DNA of 45,189 nt from Megasphaera massiliensis (GTDB lineage: Bacteria; Bacillota; Negativicutes; Veillonellales; Megasphaeraceae): assembly GCF_000455225.1 (NCBI RefSeq), contig NZ_HF954537.1, forward strand, positions 165,027 to 210,215, in the 5' to 3' direction. Positions 7,716 through 14,841 of the stretch are shown one piece after another. Both the position numbers and the translations under genes were made by a program. The notes beneath the pieces were generated by a model. The model was given only the letters and a program-made list of their open reading frames with translations, ran no database searches and had not been told where the DNA came from. How positions within the stretch are numbered: position 1 is the stretch's first letter; every line of letters starts with the position of its first letter.

Positions 7716-10301
7716 TTAAATTGGCAAACAAATATGGGCACTTAATAGTGATTCATTGGGTGGATTTAATATTTTGTGTTGAGATACTTTAAAGATAGTG
7801 GATTCCGAAACTGGGAACAAGATATTTTATCTTATGAAGAAATAAGGGAAACTGCATTAACAGACTGTACTGATGAATTAGAAGCTGAGGGTAGGAAGGG
7901 GGCTGGTGCTCTTAAAGGGGGAATCGATCGATTAAGGGAGGAAGCTGTTATGTCCTATGAAAGTAATCAGAATAGTAAAGAAACCTACGCCAAAAACAGA
8001 TTGGACGATTACACTAAGGATTGGAAAATCTTCATAGATACCTACAGTATGTTGCACTTTGCTGCAGATAAATTTTGGATGAATATTATTCCTTTTCTTC
8101 GTAAATATCAAAATAAGGTGATTATTCCACAGCGAAGTGTCGAAGAATTGAAAAAATTGGGGAATAATAAAAGAAATCCTGAACTTGCAGAGAAGGCAAA
8201 GAATTGTTTAAAAGTATTAACGTGGCTAATTGGGGAAAATTTTGTGGAAAGGCGGGGTGAAAAAAACGATAGTTTTGTGGACAATCTTTTCCAAGTAGTA
8301 TTCACTAAATTTCGAATGACACATAAATTACTACTTATTACACAAAACGGTGATTTGGCTAAAGATATTCTAGCTCTGAATAACAATAATTCGGGTAGAG
8401 TGAATTCTGTTCATGTTAAAAGAATTAATCGGTACGGTTTTTTAAGTAATTTTGATTTGGATGTTGGCAATACCAAGTGTGATAGAATTAAGCCGCAGAA
8501 AGAAAATAACGTGGATAAAAATGAAGTTTTTAGAATCTGCAAAACTGTAACGTTACTGACGGATTCACTCCTTAAGGTAACTCATATTCCGACAGAAAAT
8601 GAAATCGTATATACAGCATCACGAGAGACCATAAAATTAAAATCTAAAGTTGCAGCGGGTGGAGAAGGCATTATATATACGACTAATACTCCATATGTTG
8701 CTAAAATATATAAAAAGGAAAATAACACTAAAAGAAGATATGAAAAAATAAAACTTATGCTTAGCAAAAATATAAAATGTGAAGGTATATGTTATCCGGT
8801 CTTCGCATTATATAATTCCCGGCAAGAGTTTGTTGGGTATATGATGCCCCAAGCGAAAGGGAAGGAACTTCAAAAAAGTATCTTTATTAAGCAATTATTT
8901 TTGAAAAATTTTCCACGCTGGAAAAAGCGCGATACTGTAGAATTGTGCATTACGATCTTGGAAAAAATTAAGTATCTTCATGACCGAAATATCGTGATGG
9001 GAGATATAAATCCTGCCAATATTTTAGTGGTATCTCCTAAGGAGGTTTATTTTGTTGATACGGATAGCTACCAGGTGGAAGATTTTCCTTGTCCTGTAGG
9101 AACAAATAATTATACGGCACCAGAGATTCAAAGAAAGCATTTTTCTGATTTTCTACGAACAATGGGCAATGAGAATTTTGCAGTAGCTACACTCCTTTTT
9201 ATGATTATGCTTCCCGGGAAACCACCTTATTCACAACAAGGTGGAGAGGATCCAATCAATAATATTATCAGGATGGATTTTTCTTATCCGTTTGGAGATA
9301 ACTCAAACAAAAAAACTCCAGATGGTCCGTGGCGTTATATTTGGAGCCATTTGACATATGCTTTAAAAGGAGCATTTTACAATACGTTCAGAAAAGGTGG
9401 GAAATATTCAACGGAAAGTAAGCGACTTACAGTTAATGATTGGCTTTCTCTTTTTTTACACTACCTTGATTTACTGGATAGTGGAAAATTCGGAGAACAA
9501 GATAAAATGTCAGAGGAGTTATTCCCTACTCGGCATAAAAAAAATCCGAAGATAGAGTACGTCGTCTGTCGGTTGTGCCATAATGAAGTGCCTAGAAATC
9601 AATGTCAGCAGGGGATGTGTCAAGCTTGTTTGAAGAGAGGTGAAGTATACCGATGTAAAAGATGTAACAAAGAAATGTTATATACGAATTATCAAAAATA
9701 TATCAAAAAGTCTAAACGCTATGATGTTTGTCATGAGTGCTTTGAATACGGGCAGCAGGTATGGCGTAGGTGTGCATGTATTGATTGTGGTCGTCGATTT
9801 AATATAACAAATTATGAATATGAGTATTATGAAGAAATGGGATTTGATCTGCCCAAACGTTGTAAATCATGTCGTGAGGCTAAAAAGACTCGCTCGTATA
9901 GTTCTTCGGGAGGATATTCTTCTCGAACAAGAAGACATACTTCATCTTCTCATAGCAGCAGTTCTTCTGGAAGTAAAGGCTCATCCTGTTTTATTTCAAC
10001 GGTAGTATGTGAGTATTTTGGTAAATCGGATGATTGTATAGAACTTAATATATTACGTGGGTACAGGGATAATTGGTTAAATAATCAGCCGGATGGACCA
10101 AGGTTGATTGCAGAATACTATAATAATGCACCGCTTATTGTAAGCAAATTAAAAGTATCGGCGGACTATGAAGTTTGCTGTAATTATCTTTGGGATTATT
10201 ATCTACATCCCTGTCTTATGCTTATTGAAAACCAACAATATGAGTTATGTAAAAAACTATATATGGAGATGTATCAATATCTAAAAGACAAATTAACTTA
10301 A
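7716..10301 (+). repeat. Tandem duplication unit 2 (PIN-kinase)
   Basis: Second unit of the tandem duplication that begins at about 5573. It holds the full-length version of the gene. Its upstream part (7776-7949) stays open in the frame of the kinase for 58 codons, which the matching part of unit 1 does not, so it may be the remnant of an upstream coding sequence. Confidence 0.82.
7950..10301 (+). CDS. PIN domain-protein kinase-zinc knuckle-CFI-box protein, copy 2
   Basis: A 783-residue multidomain protein. Order: PIN-like domain (about 25-150), protein kinase (about 230-500, with AAGGEG, VAKIYKK, GDINPAN, DTD and APE motifs as in copy 1), three CxxC...CxxC zinc knuckles (about 540-665, first pair C540/C543), a serine-rich linker, and a C-terminal CFI-box domain starting at C680 (CFIST, then a RDNWL helix and an EYYNNAP segment). 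The kinase plus zinc part fits the TerY-P triad kinase, and the VWA and PP2C partners follow directly. One PIN acidic residue is changed: ITQNGDLA has N133 where copy 1 has D133 (codon AAC at 8346-8348). Start chosen at 7950, 8 bases after GGAGG; an upstream TTG at 7776 stays in frame but lacks support. The VWA genes follow after 68 bases. Confidence 0.82.
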   Translation: MSYESNQNSKETYAKNRLDDYTKDWKIFIDTYSMLHFAADKFWMNIIPFLRKYQNKVIIPQRSVEELKKLGNNKRNPELAEKAKNCLKVLTWLIGENFVERRGEKNDSFVDNLFQVVFTKFRMTHKLLLITQNGDLAKDILALNNNNSGRVNSVHVKRINRYGFLSNFDLDVGNTKCDRIKPQKENNVDKNEVFRICKTVTLLTDSLLKVTHIPTENEIVYTASRETIKLKSKVAAGGEGIIYTTNTPYVAKIYKKENNTKRRYEKIKLMLSKNIKCEGICYPVFALYNSRQEFVGYMMPQAKGKELQKSIFIKQLFLKNFPRWKKRDTVELCITILEKIKYLHDRNIVMGDINPANILVVSPKEVYFVDTDSYQVEDFPCPVGTNNYTAPEIQRKHFSDFLRTMGNENFAVATLLFMIMLPGKPPYSQQGGEDPINNIIRMDFSYPFGDNSNKKTPDGPWRYIWSHLTYALKGAFYNTFRKGGKYSTESKRLTVNDWLSLFLHYLDLLDSGKFGEQDKMSEELFPTRHKKNPKIEYVVCRLCHNEVPRNQCQQGMCQACLKRGEVYRCKRCNKEMLYTNYQKYIKKSKRYDVCHECFEYGQQVWRRCACIDCGRRFNITNYEYEYYEEMGFDLPKRCKSCREAKKTRSYSSSGGYSSRTRRHTSSSHSSSSSGSKGSSCFISTVVCEYFGKSDDCIELNILRGYRDNWLNNQPDGPRLIAEYYNNAPLIVSKLKVSADYEVCCNYLWDYYLHPCLMLIENQQYELCKKLYMEMYQYLKDKLT

Positions 10302-10369
10302 AGGTAGTTAAAAAACGATTTATTTTAATTACTATAAATCTAAATAAATAATATAAGGAGGAATCTCAA

Positions 10370-11056
10370 ATGGATGACAATTTATTGGTAAGACTAGAAG
10401 ACTTAGTAAACAATCCTACGGCAAGAGTACCGGTGTGCCTTTGTCTGGATACAAGTGGTTCAATGGATGGAGATCCTATTGATGAATTAAATGGGGGCGT
10501 ACGTTTGTTTTATGAAGCTATTCGTGAGGATGAGACTGCAATGTATTCTGCTGAAATCAGTATTGTTACTTTTGGCGGAGATGCACAATGTATTGCCGAT
10601 TTTGCAAGTCTGGAAATTCAGCCGGATGCACCACTTTTGACTGCTAATGGAATGACCCCTATGGGAGAAGCTGTAAATATAGGGTTGGATTTACTTGAAC
10701 GGCGTAAGAATGAGTATAAAGAGCGAGGTGTTGATTATTATCAACCTTGGCTAGTCCTTATGACTGATGGTGCTCCCAATGGAGATTCCGCAGAACTATC
10801 TCGTGCAATAGACCGAACTGTGGATTTGATTAATCAGAAAAAACTCCATATATTTCCTATTGGTATAGGATCGGAAGCTGATATGAAGGTTCTTGCTCGA
10901 TTCTCGCCTAAAAAGCATCCATTGAAACTACAAGGATTGAAATTCCGTGAGTTCTTTTCTTGGCTTAGTAAGAGTGTATCGAAAACGTCTCAATCGAGCC
11001 CGGGGGAAAGTGTAAAACTTGATCTAGAAGGAATCCAAGACTGGGGCGAATTATAA
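10370..11056 (+). CDS. TerY-like VWA domain protein, copy 1
   Basis: A 228-residue von Willebrand factor A domain protein of the TerY type. The metal-ion-dependent adhesion site is intact: DTSGS (D27, S29, S31), the threonine in GMTPMG and the aspartate in LMTDG. TerY-like proteins bind metal and are thought to act as scaffolds in a phosphorylation module with a PP2C phosphatase and a kinase, all of which are here. There is no signal peptide or membrane segment, so it is cytoplasmic. A perfect ribosome site AAGGAGG lies 9 bases before the ATG. It is followed after 13 bases by a paralogue with nearly identical N- and C-terminal ends, so this is a tandem duplication. Confidence 0.88.
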   Translation: MDDNLLVRLEDLVNNPTARVPVCLCLDTSGSMDGDPIDELNGGVRLFYEAIREDETAMYSAEISIVTFGGDAQCIADFASLEIQPDAPLLTANGMTPMGEAVNIGLDLLERRKNEYKERGVDYYQPWLVLMTDGAPNGDSAELSRAIDRTVDLINQKKLHIFPIGIGSEADMKVLARFSPKKHPLKLQGLKFREFFSWLSKSVSKTSQSSPGESVKLDLEGIQDWGEL

Positions 11057-11069
11057 GGAGGAGAATAAT

Positions 11070-11834
11070 ATGGAGAGTAATATGCTAGTAAGAATTGAAG
11101 ACTTAGTAAACAATCCAACACCGAGAGTGCCGATATGTTTATGTTTAGATACCAGTGGTTCGATGGGGGCTGTAGAGGGTGAATGCGAAGCAACCGGAGA
11201 GACGGTTTATGAGGACGGCCGTACTTGGAATATCGTAACGGGTGGAACGAGCAGAATTGATGAACTTCAAAAGGGCGTTGAACAGTTCTATGAAGCGATT
11301 CGTGAAGATGAAATCGCCGTATATTCCGCTGAAATATGTATCGTTACTTTTGATAGTAAAGCTACGTGCGTATTGGATTTTGCAAATATCGAAAGACAAG
11401 AAACAATTCCTGAATTGCAGCCAGTAGGAGATACTTCAATGGGAGAAGGCGTTAATCTTGCCCTTGATTTATTAGATAGAAGAAAGCAGGAATATAAGGA
11501 TAAAGGGGTTGATTATTATCAGCCGTGGCTTGTCTTAATGACAGATGGGGTGCCTAATGGAGATGAAGGTGAATTGAATCGAGCCATGCGCCGTACTACA
11601 GAAATGGTTAATCAGAAAAAGCTAACCGTATTTCCTATTGGCATAGGTAATGAAAGTGATATGTCGACACTTAATCGTTTTTCACCGAAGCGTCCGGCTT
11701 TAAAATTACAGGGACTGAAATTCCGTGAGTTCTTCGCTTGGCTTAGCAAGAGTGTATCGAAAACATCTCAATCGATCCCCGGTGAAAGTGTACCGCTTGA
11801 TGTGGATGGAATTAAAGGGTGGGCAGAATTATAA
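11070..11834 (+). CDS. TerY-like VWA domain protein, copy 2
   Basis: A 254-residue paralogue of the preceding VWA protein. It has the same N-terminal block (LVRIEDLVNNPT), the same metal site (D27, S29, S31; TSMGEG; LMTDG) and the same C-terminal block (LKLQGLKFREFF). Right after DTSGSM it carries an insertion of about 25 residues rich in acidic residues and glycine, at the edge of the metal site, where a partner or ligand would bind. The two VWA proteins may therefore recognise different partners, perhaps the two different kinases. Ribosome site AAGGAGG lies 8 bases before the ATG. Confidence 0.88.
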   Translation: MESNMLVRIEDLVNNPTPRVPICLCLDTSGSMGAVEGECEATGETVYEDGRTWNIVTGGTSRIDELQKGVEQFYEAIREDEIAVYSAEICIVTFDSKATCVLDFANIERQETIPELQPVGDTSMGEGVNLALDLLDRRKQEYKDKGVDYYQPWLVLMTDGVPNGDEGELNRAMRRTTEMVNQKKLTVFPIGIGNESDMSTLNRFSPKRPALKLQGLKFREFFAWLSKSVSKTSQSIPGESVPLDVDGIKGWAEL

Positions 11835-11841
11835 ACTAGAG

Positions 11842-11872
11842 ATGTCTGACAAACTTTATGTTTGTCAGACAT
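11842..11872 (+). promoter_or_regulatory. Perfect 13-bp hairpin between VWA2 and PP2C genes
   Basis: ATGTCTGACAAAC (11842-11854) and its exact complement (11860-11872) flank a 5-base loop. No T run follows, so it is not an ordinary terminator. It lies 8 bases after the VWA2 stop and about 10 bases before the PP2C ribosome site, where it could stabilise the upstream mRNA end, attenuate PP2C expression, or bind a protein. Confidence 0.6.
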
Positions 11873-11892
11873 TGCTATATGGAGGTGCTTTT

Positions 11893-12909
11893 ATGTGGAA
11901 TGCAATTCAATGTGCGGTTCAAGGTCGAAGTCATATAAAGTCAGGCATACCTTGCCAAGATAAAACCTATTCAGTTGTTGATGATAACATACAGGTAATT
12001 GCTCTAGCTGATGGAGCAGGGTCAGCCAAATTCTCCCATTACGGAGCGGAGGCTGTTACAAAGTTCATATGCTTGGAATTGGTCGAGAAATTTGATACTT
12101 ACTTTGCTACTGAGAATGGTGTTGCTGTAAAACAAGAAATTTTGGAGCGTGTGCTAAAAAATCTCAGTACAACAGCAAAAAAATTAGAGTGTGAAATAAA
12201 AGAATTGGCTTCTACTCTCTTGTTAGTAGCAATTAAGGACGATAAATTTATAATTGCACATATCGGAGATGGTGTAATTGGGTATCTTAAAAATAATGAG
12301 ATGAAAATAGCTTCTCAACCAGAAAATGGTGAGTTTGTAAATACAACCGTATTCACGACGTCAAAGGATGCTATTATGACCATGAAGTTAATCAAAGGCT
12401 TTTTAGGGACAATTCAAGGTTTTGTTTTAATGTCCGATGGACCTGAAGCACGTTTATATAGTAAGCAAGAGAATAAATTAGCGGATGTTTTAAAAAAAAT
12501 AATGCATATGTCTACGATCATCTCTATTGATAAAATACAGGAACAAGTTAGGCAGAGTTTTGAAAGTACCATCATTAAAGAGACAACGGATGATTGTAGC
12601 ATGGCTATGTTGGTAAAGACAAATGATAGCTTTAAAGGTTATTTGAAATTATCTAATAAAGGTAAACGTGAATTATTGAAAATTAAATTCGCTTCACCGA
12701 AAAAGATAATAAGGAGATATGATGATCTTTTGGTATATTTACAGAATAAACGATCTATCCATCAAATTGCACGGAAAATTCATCTGAAACCGAAATATGC
12801 ACAAAGATATATTGATAAATTACGTATGCTCAATTTTATTGAGAAAAATAGTGGCTATTATCACACAATATTAATTATGGACATAGAGAACGGAATGACT
12901 GATGAATAA
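11893..12909 (+). CDS. PP2C-type protein phosphatase with C-terminal winged helix
   Basis: A 338-residue protein. Residues 1-255 form a PP2C (PPM) phosphatase related to those of TerY-P triads. The metal-binding aspartates are in ALADGAGSA (D40, G41), HIGDG and the late DDCSMA motif. It should reverse phosphorylation made by the neighbouring kinases. Residues about 270-330 look like a winged helix-turn-helix (RSIHQIARKIHLKPKYAQRY then a basic helix), suggesting DNA or RNA binding or a role as the output. Start chosen at ATG 11893 behind GGAGG; the frame stays open further upstream but would overlap the VWA gene. The next gene begins 35 bases later. Confidence 0.83.
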   Translation: MWNAIQCAVQGRSHIKSGIPCQDKTYSVVDDNIQVIALADGAGSAKFSHYGAEAVTKFICLELVEKFDTYFATENGVAVKQEILERVLKNLSTTAKKLECEIKELASTLLLVAIKDDKFIIAHIGDGVIGYLKNNEMKIASQPENGEFVNTTVFTTSKDAIMTMKLIKGFLGTIQGFVLMSDGPEARLYSKQENKLADVLKKIMHMSTIISIDKIQEQVRQSFESTIIKETTDDCSMAMLVKTNDSFKGYLKLSNKGKRELLKIKFASPKKIIRRYDDLLVYLQNKRSIHQIARKIHLKPKYAQRYIDKLRMLNFIEKNSGYYHTILIMDIENGMTDE

Positions 12910-12943
12910 ATATATTCTTTTAGAAAAGGAGCGGAACTTTACT

Positions 12944-13306
12944 ATGAGAAGAAAATTATCATTGTCTGCTAAATCTATGGCTGTAAGCCTATTGCTTGCC
13001 GGTGGAATTGCCATTGGTGGTGTCTCGACATCGGAAGCTGCAACTTTTTATGGAGGGTACAATAATAGTACGGTAGTGGTTACTGATGACAGTAGTGTTG
13101 TTTATCCAGGTGATGGTACTGCACGGATGTATCTTACTCAAAGTTATGGCGGAAATTCATTCTATTATCTGGTTGAAGTAAATCCCAATGATAAGCGAGT
13201 ATATATTCTTGATAATAATGGGCATAAGAAACTGGATGGACATGGACGGTATATTATGATCGGTGATTACGATATTGTTAAACAGATGATGAACTATTAT
13301 TTTTAA
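12944..13306 (+). CDS. Small exported protein of unknown function
   Basis: A 120-residue protein with a clear signal peptide (basic MRRKLSLSAK, hydrophobic core, cleavage probably after SEA at residue 32). The mature part of about 88 residues is rich in Tyr, Asn, Gly and Asp, has no cysteine, and looks like a small beta-rich domain. I recognise no family. The start at 12944 gives the signal peptide and has AAAGGAG about 12 bases upstream; an ATG at 12902 overlapping the PP2C gene would bury the signal sequence. It is probably cotranscribed with the VWA/PP2C genes, so it could be an exported partner of the module, or a passenger at the island edge. Confidence 0.6.
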   Translation: MRRKLSLSAKSMAVSLLLAGGIAIGGVSTSEAATFYGGYNNSTVVVTDDSSVVYPGDGTARMYLTQSYGGNSFYYLVEVNPNDKRVYILDNNGHKKLDGHGRYIMIGDYDIVKQMMNYYF

Positions 13307-13312
13307 GGTGAG

Positions 13313-13609
13313 ATGATGAAGTTGAACAAGGCTGCTGATAGGCTTCTGGACGCTACTACTGAGACACTGACCTACATGAATTTCCCGGAAGAACACTGGA
13401 AGAAAATCCGTACGAACAACATGATTGAGCGACTCAATCGAGAGATTCGTCGTCGTACTCGTGTCGTTGGCACATTCCCTGACGGCGAGAGTGCCTTGAT
13501 GATGGTATGCGCCCAGCTCCGCCATGGCGTCAGCACTAAGTGGGGCCCGAAGAAGTACATGGATATGAAACAACTCTACGGATTTGATATGGATAATCTT
13601 CTTGACTGA
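13313..13609 (+). pseudogene. IS256-family (mutator) transposase, C-terminal fragment
   Basis: About 98 codons equal to the C-terminal quarter of an IS256/mutator-type transposase, with the typical EEHWKKIRT, ERLNREIRRRTRVVG and ALMMVCA signatures. A full transposase is about 400 residues, so the N-terminal three quarters, including most of the catalytic core, are missing. The fragment starts 7 bases after the stop codon of the exported protein, so the deletion or insertion junction lies there. Confidence 0.88.
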
Positions 13610-13659
13610 TTTTACTTACGTCGAGACTCAGACATTTGCGAAAAATATTTGACAGTACC
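13313..13659 (+). mobile_element. Truncated IS256-family element, right end
   Basis: The transposase fragment is followed by about 50 bases ending in TTTGACAGTACC (13648-13659), which looks like the terminal inverted repeat of an IS256-family element. No matching left end is visible before 13313. It marks the right edge of the AT-rich island. Confidence 0.6.
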
Positions 13660-13705
13660 AATATAATAAGATGAGCACGATATCTGCGTATATTTACGTA
13701 ATAAA

Positions 13706-13753
13706 CAGACCTCCTAATCGTTTGCCTTTGAGCGGACGGTAGGAGGTCTGTTT
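13706..13753. terminator. Strong stem-loop, probably a bidirectional terminator
   Basis: CAGACCTCCTA (13706-13716) pairs exactly with 13740-13750, and three more pairs form inside. TTT follows on the plus strand and TTTATT on the minus strand. It sits between the IS remnant and the convergent end of the LysR gene. Confidence 0.6.
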
Positions 13754-13826
13754 CATATTGCAGTGGTGACTGCGTCGCATGTTGTAATATTTATCGTAGG
13801 GGAGACGTGACTCCTTTGGGGAAAGA

Positions 13827-14708
13827 CTATGTTTTGGACAATTCCATCACTTTTTCTTTTAATAATCGGGCGGCCTCTGAAAAGAGTTGATTCTTTTTCC
13901 AGATAAAGAAGATGCGGCAGATGTTTTGGGGTTCTAACGCCCGGAATATGAGCTTTCCGTCTTTCGGGAGGTGGACGAGTCGATCAAGGCACAATACGTA
14001 GCCGACACCTTCCTCGGCCAAGAGAGAGGCGTTGTAAATCAAGGTGTACGTGGCAATGATATTGAGTTCGCTTTCATCCTTGTCAAACCATACGCCAAGT
14101 TCTTTGGCGGTAAGGGCCTGTCGGGAAGCGATTAAGGGGAGCCCCTCAAGGTCAGCGGCCCGAATGGTCGTGTGTGCGGCCAGCGGGCTGTCTTTTCGCA
14201 TCAGGACGCCCCAGATGTCTTCGTGGGCCAGCTCGATATGGGGATAATCCTGTGGGGGTTCAGGCTGTATCAATACGCCAAAATCCAAGGTGCCTCTCTT
14301 TAGCTGCTCTTTTACGACCATACCGTCCATGCTTTGAAACTGATAGTGGATGTTGGGATACTCTTTTCGCAAATCTTGAATTGCGCGGGCTACGACCCTC
14401 ATGCCGGCCGTTTCGCCGCAGCCGATGCGAACGCTGCCGCTTACGCCTTCCTGGGCGTGGGACAGTTCATCTACGGTTTTATCGACGAGTTGGGCAATTT
14501 CTTCAGCTCGTTTTTTGAGCAGGAAACCGGCCTCTGTCAGCGTAGTATTCCGATTGCCTCGGATTAGGAGCTTCACGCCGAGCTCTTCTTCTAAATCCAT
14601 GAGCTGCCGGGACAATGCCGGTTGGGACACATGCATGGCTTCTGCGGCGTGGGAGATATTTTCCGTTCTGGCGACTGCCAAAAAGTATTTCAGGACACGA
14701 AATTCCAT
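13827..14708 (-). CDS. LysR-family transcriptional regulator
   Basis: A 293-residue LysR-type regulator. The N-terminal winged helix-turn-helix is typical (SHAAEAMHVSQPALSRQL at about residues 19-36) and is followed by an effector-binding domain of the usual length. It is divergent from the MFS gene at 14842 and very probably regulates it and perhaps the exported hydrolase behind it; the inducer is unknown. Start chosen at ATG 14708, 6 bases after GAGGTG; an ATG two codons earlier is possible. The promoter at 14728-14756 would give a very short leader. Confidence 0.9.
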   Translation of the reverse strand: MEFRVLKYFLAVARTENISHAAEAMHVSQPALSRQLMDLEEELGVKLLIRGNRNTTLTEAGFLLKKRAEEIAQLVDKTVDELSHAQEGVSGSVRIGCGETAGMRVVARAIQDLRKEYPNIHYQFQSMDGMVVKEQLKRGTLDFGVLIQPEPPQDYPHIELAHEDIWGVLMRKDSPLAAHTTIRAADLEGLPLIASRQALTAKELGVWFDKDESELNIIATYTLIYNASLLAEEGVGYVLCLDRLVHLPKDGKLIFRALEPQNICRIFFIWKKNQLFSEAARLLKEKVMELSKT

Positions 14709-14727
14709 TTCCATCACCTCTGCCACT

Positions 14728-14756
14728 ATTATAGCAGAACCAGGTATGTAATCCAA
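14728..14756 (-). promoter_or_regulatory. Promoter of the LysR gene
   Basis: On the minus strand, TTGGAT (14751-14756) and a perfect TATAAT (14728-14733) are 17 bases apart. A short inverted repeat, ATAAC (14759-14763) / GTTAT (14786-14790), lies in the same divergent region and could be part of the regulator's site. Confidence 0.6.
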
Positions 14757-14841
14757 TTATAACCAGATAAATATTATAGGTATTAGTTATTTGAGATGGT
14801 CTGTGATATCCTTAATCCATCAACAAGAAAGGAGTGATGCT

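Noticed and set aside
14759-14790. Inverted repeat ATAAC/GTTAT as a proven LysR operator
   Set aside because: Only 5 bp with a 22-base gap in AT-rich DNA, so it could be chance; it is mentioned only with the promoter.
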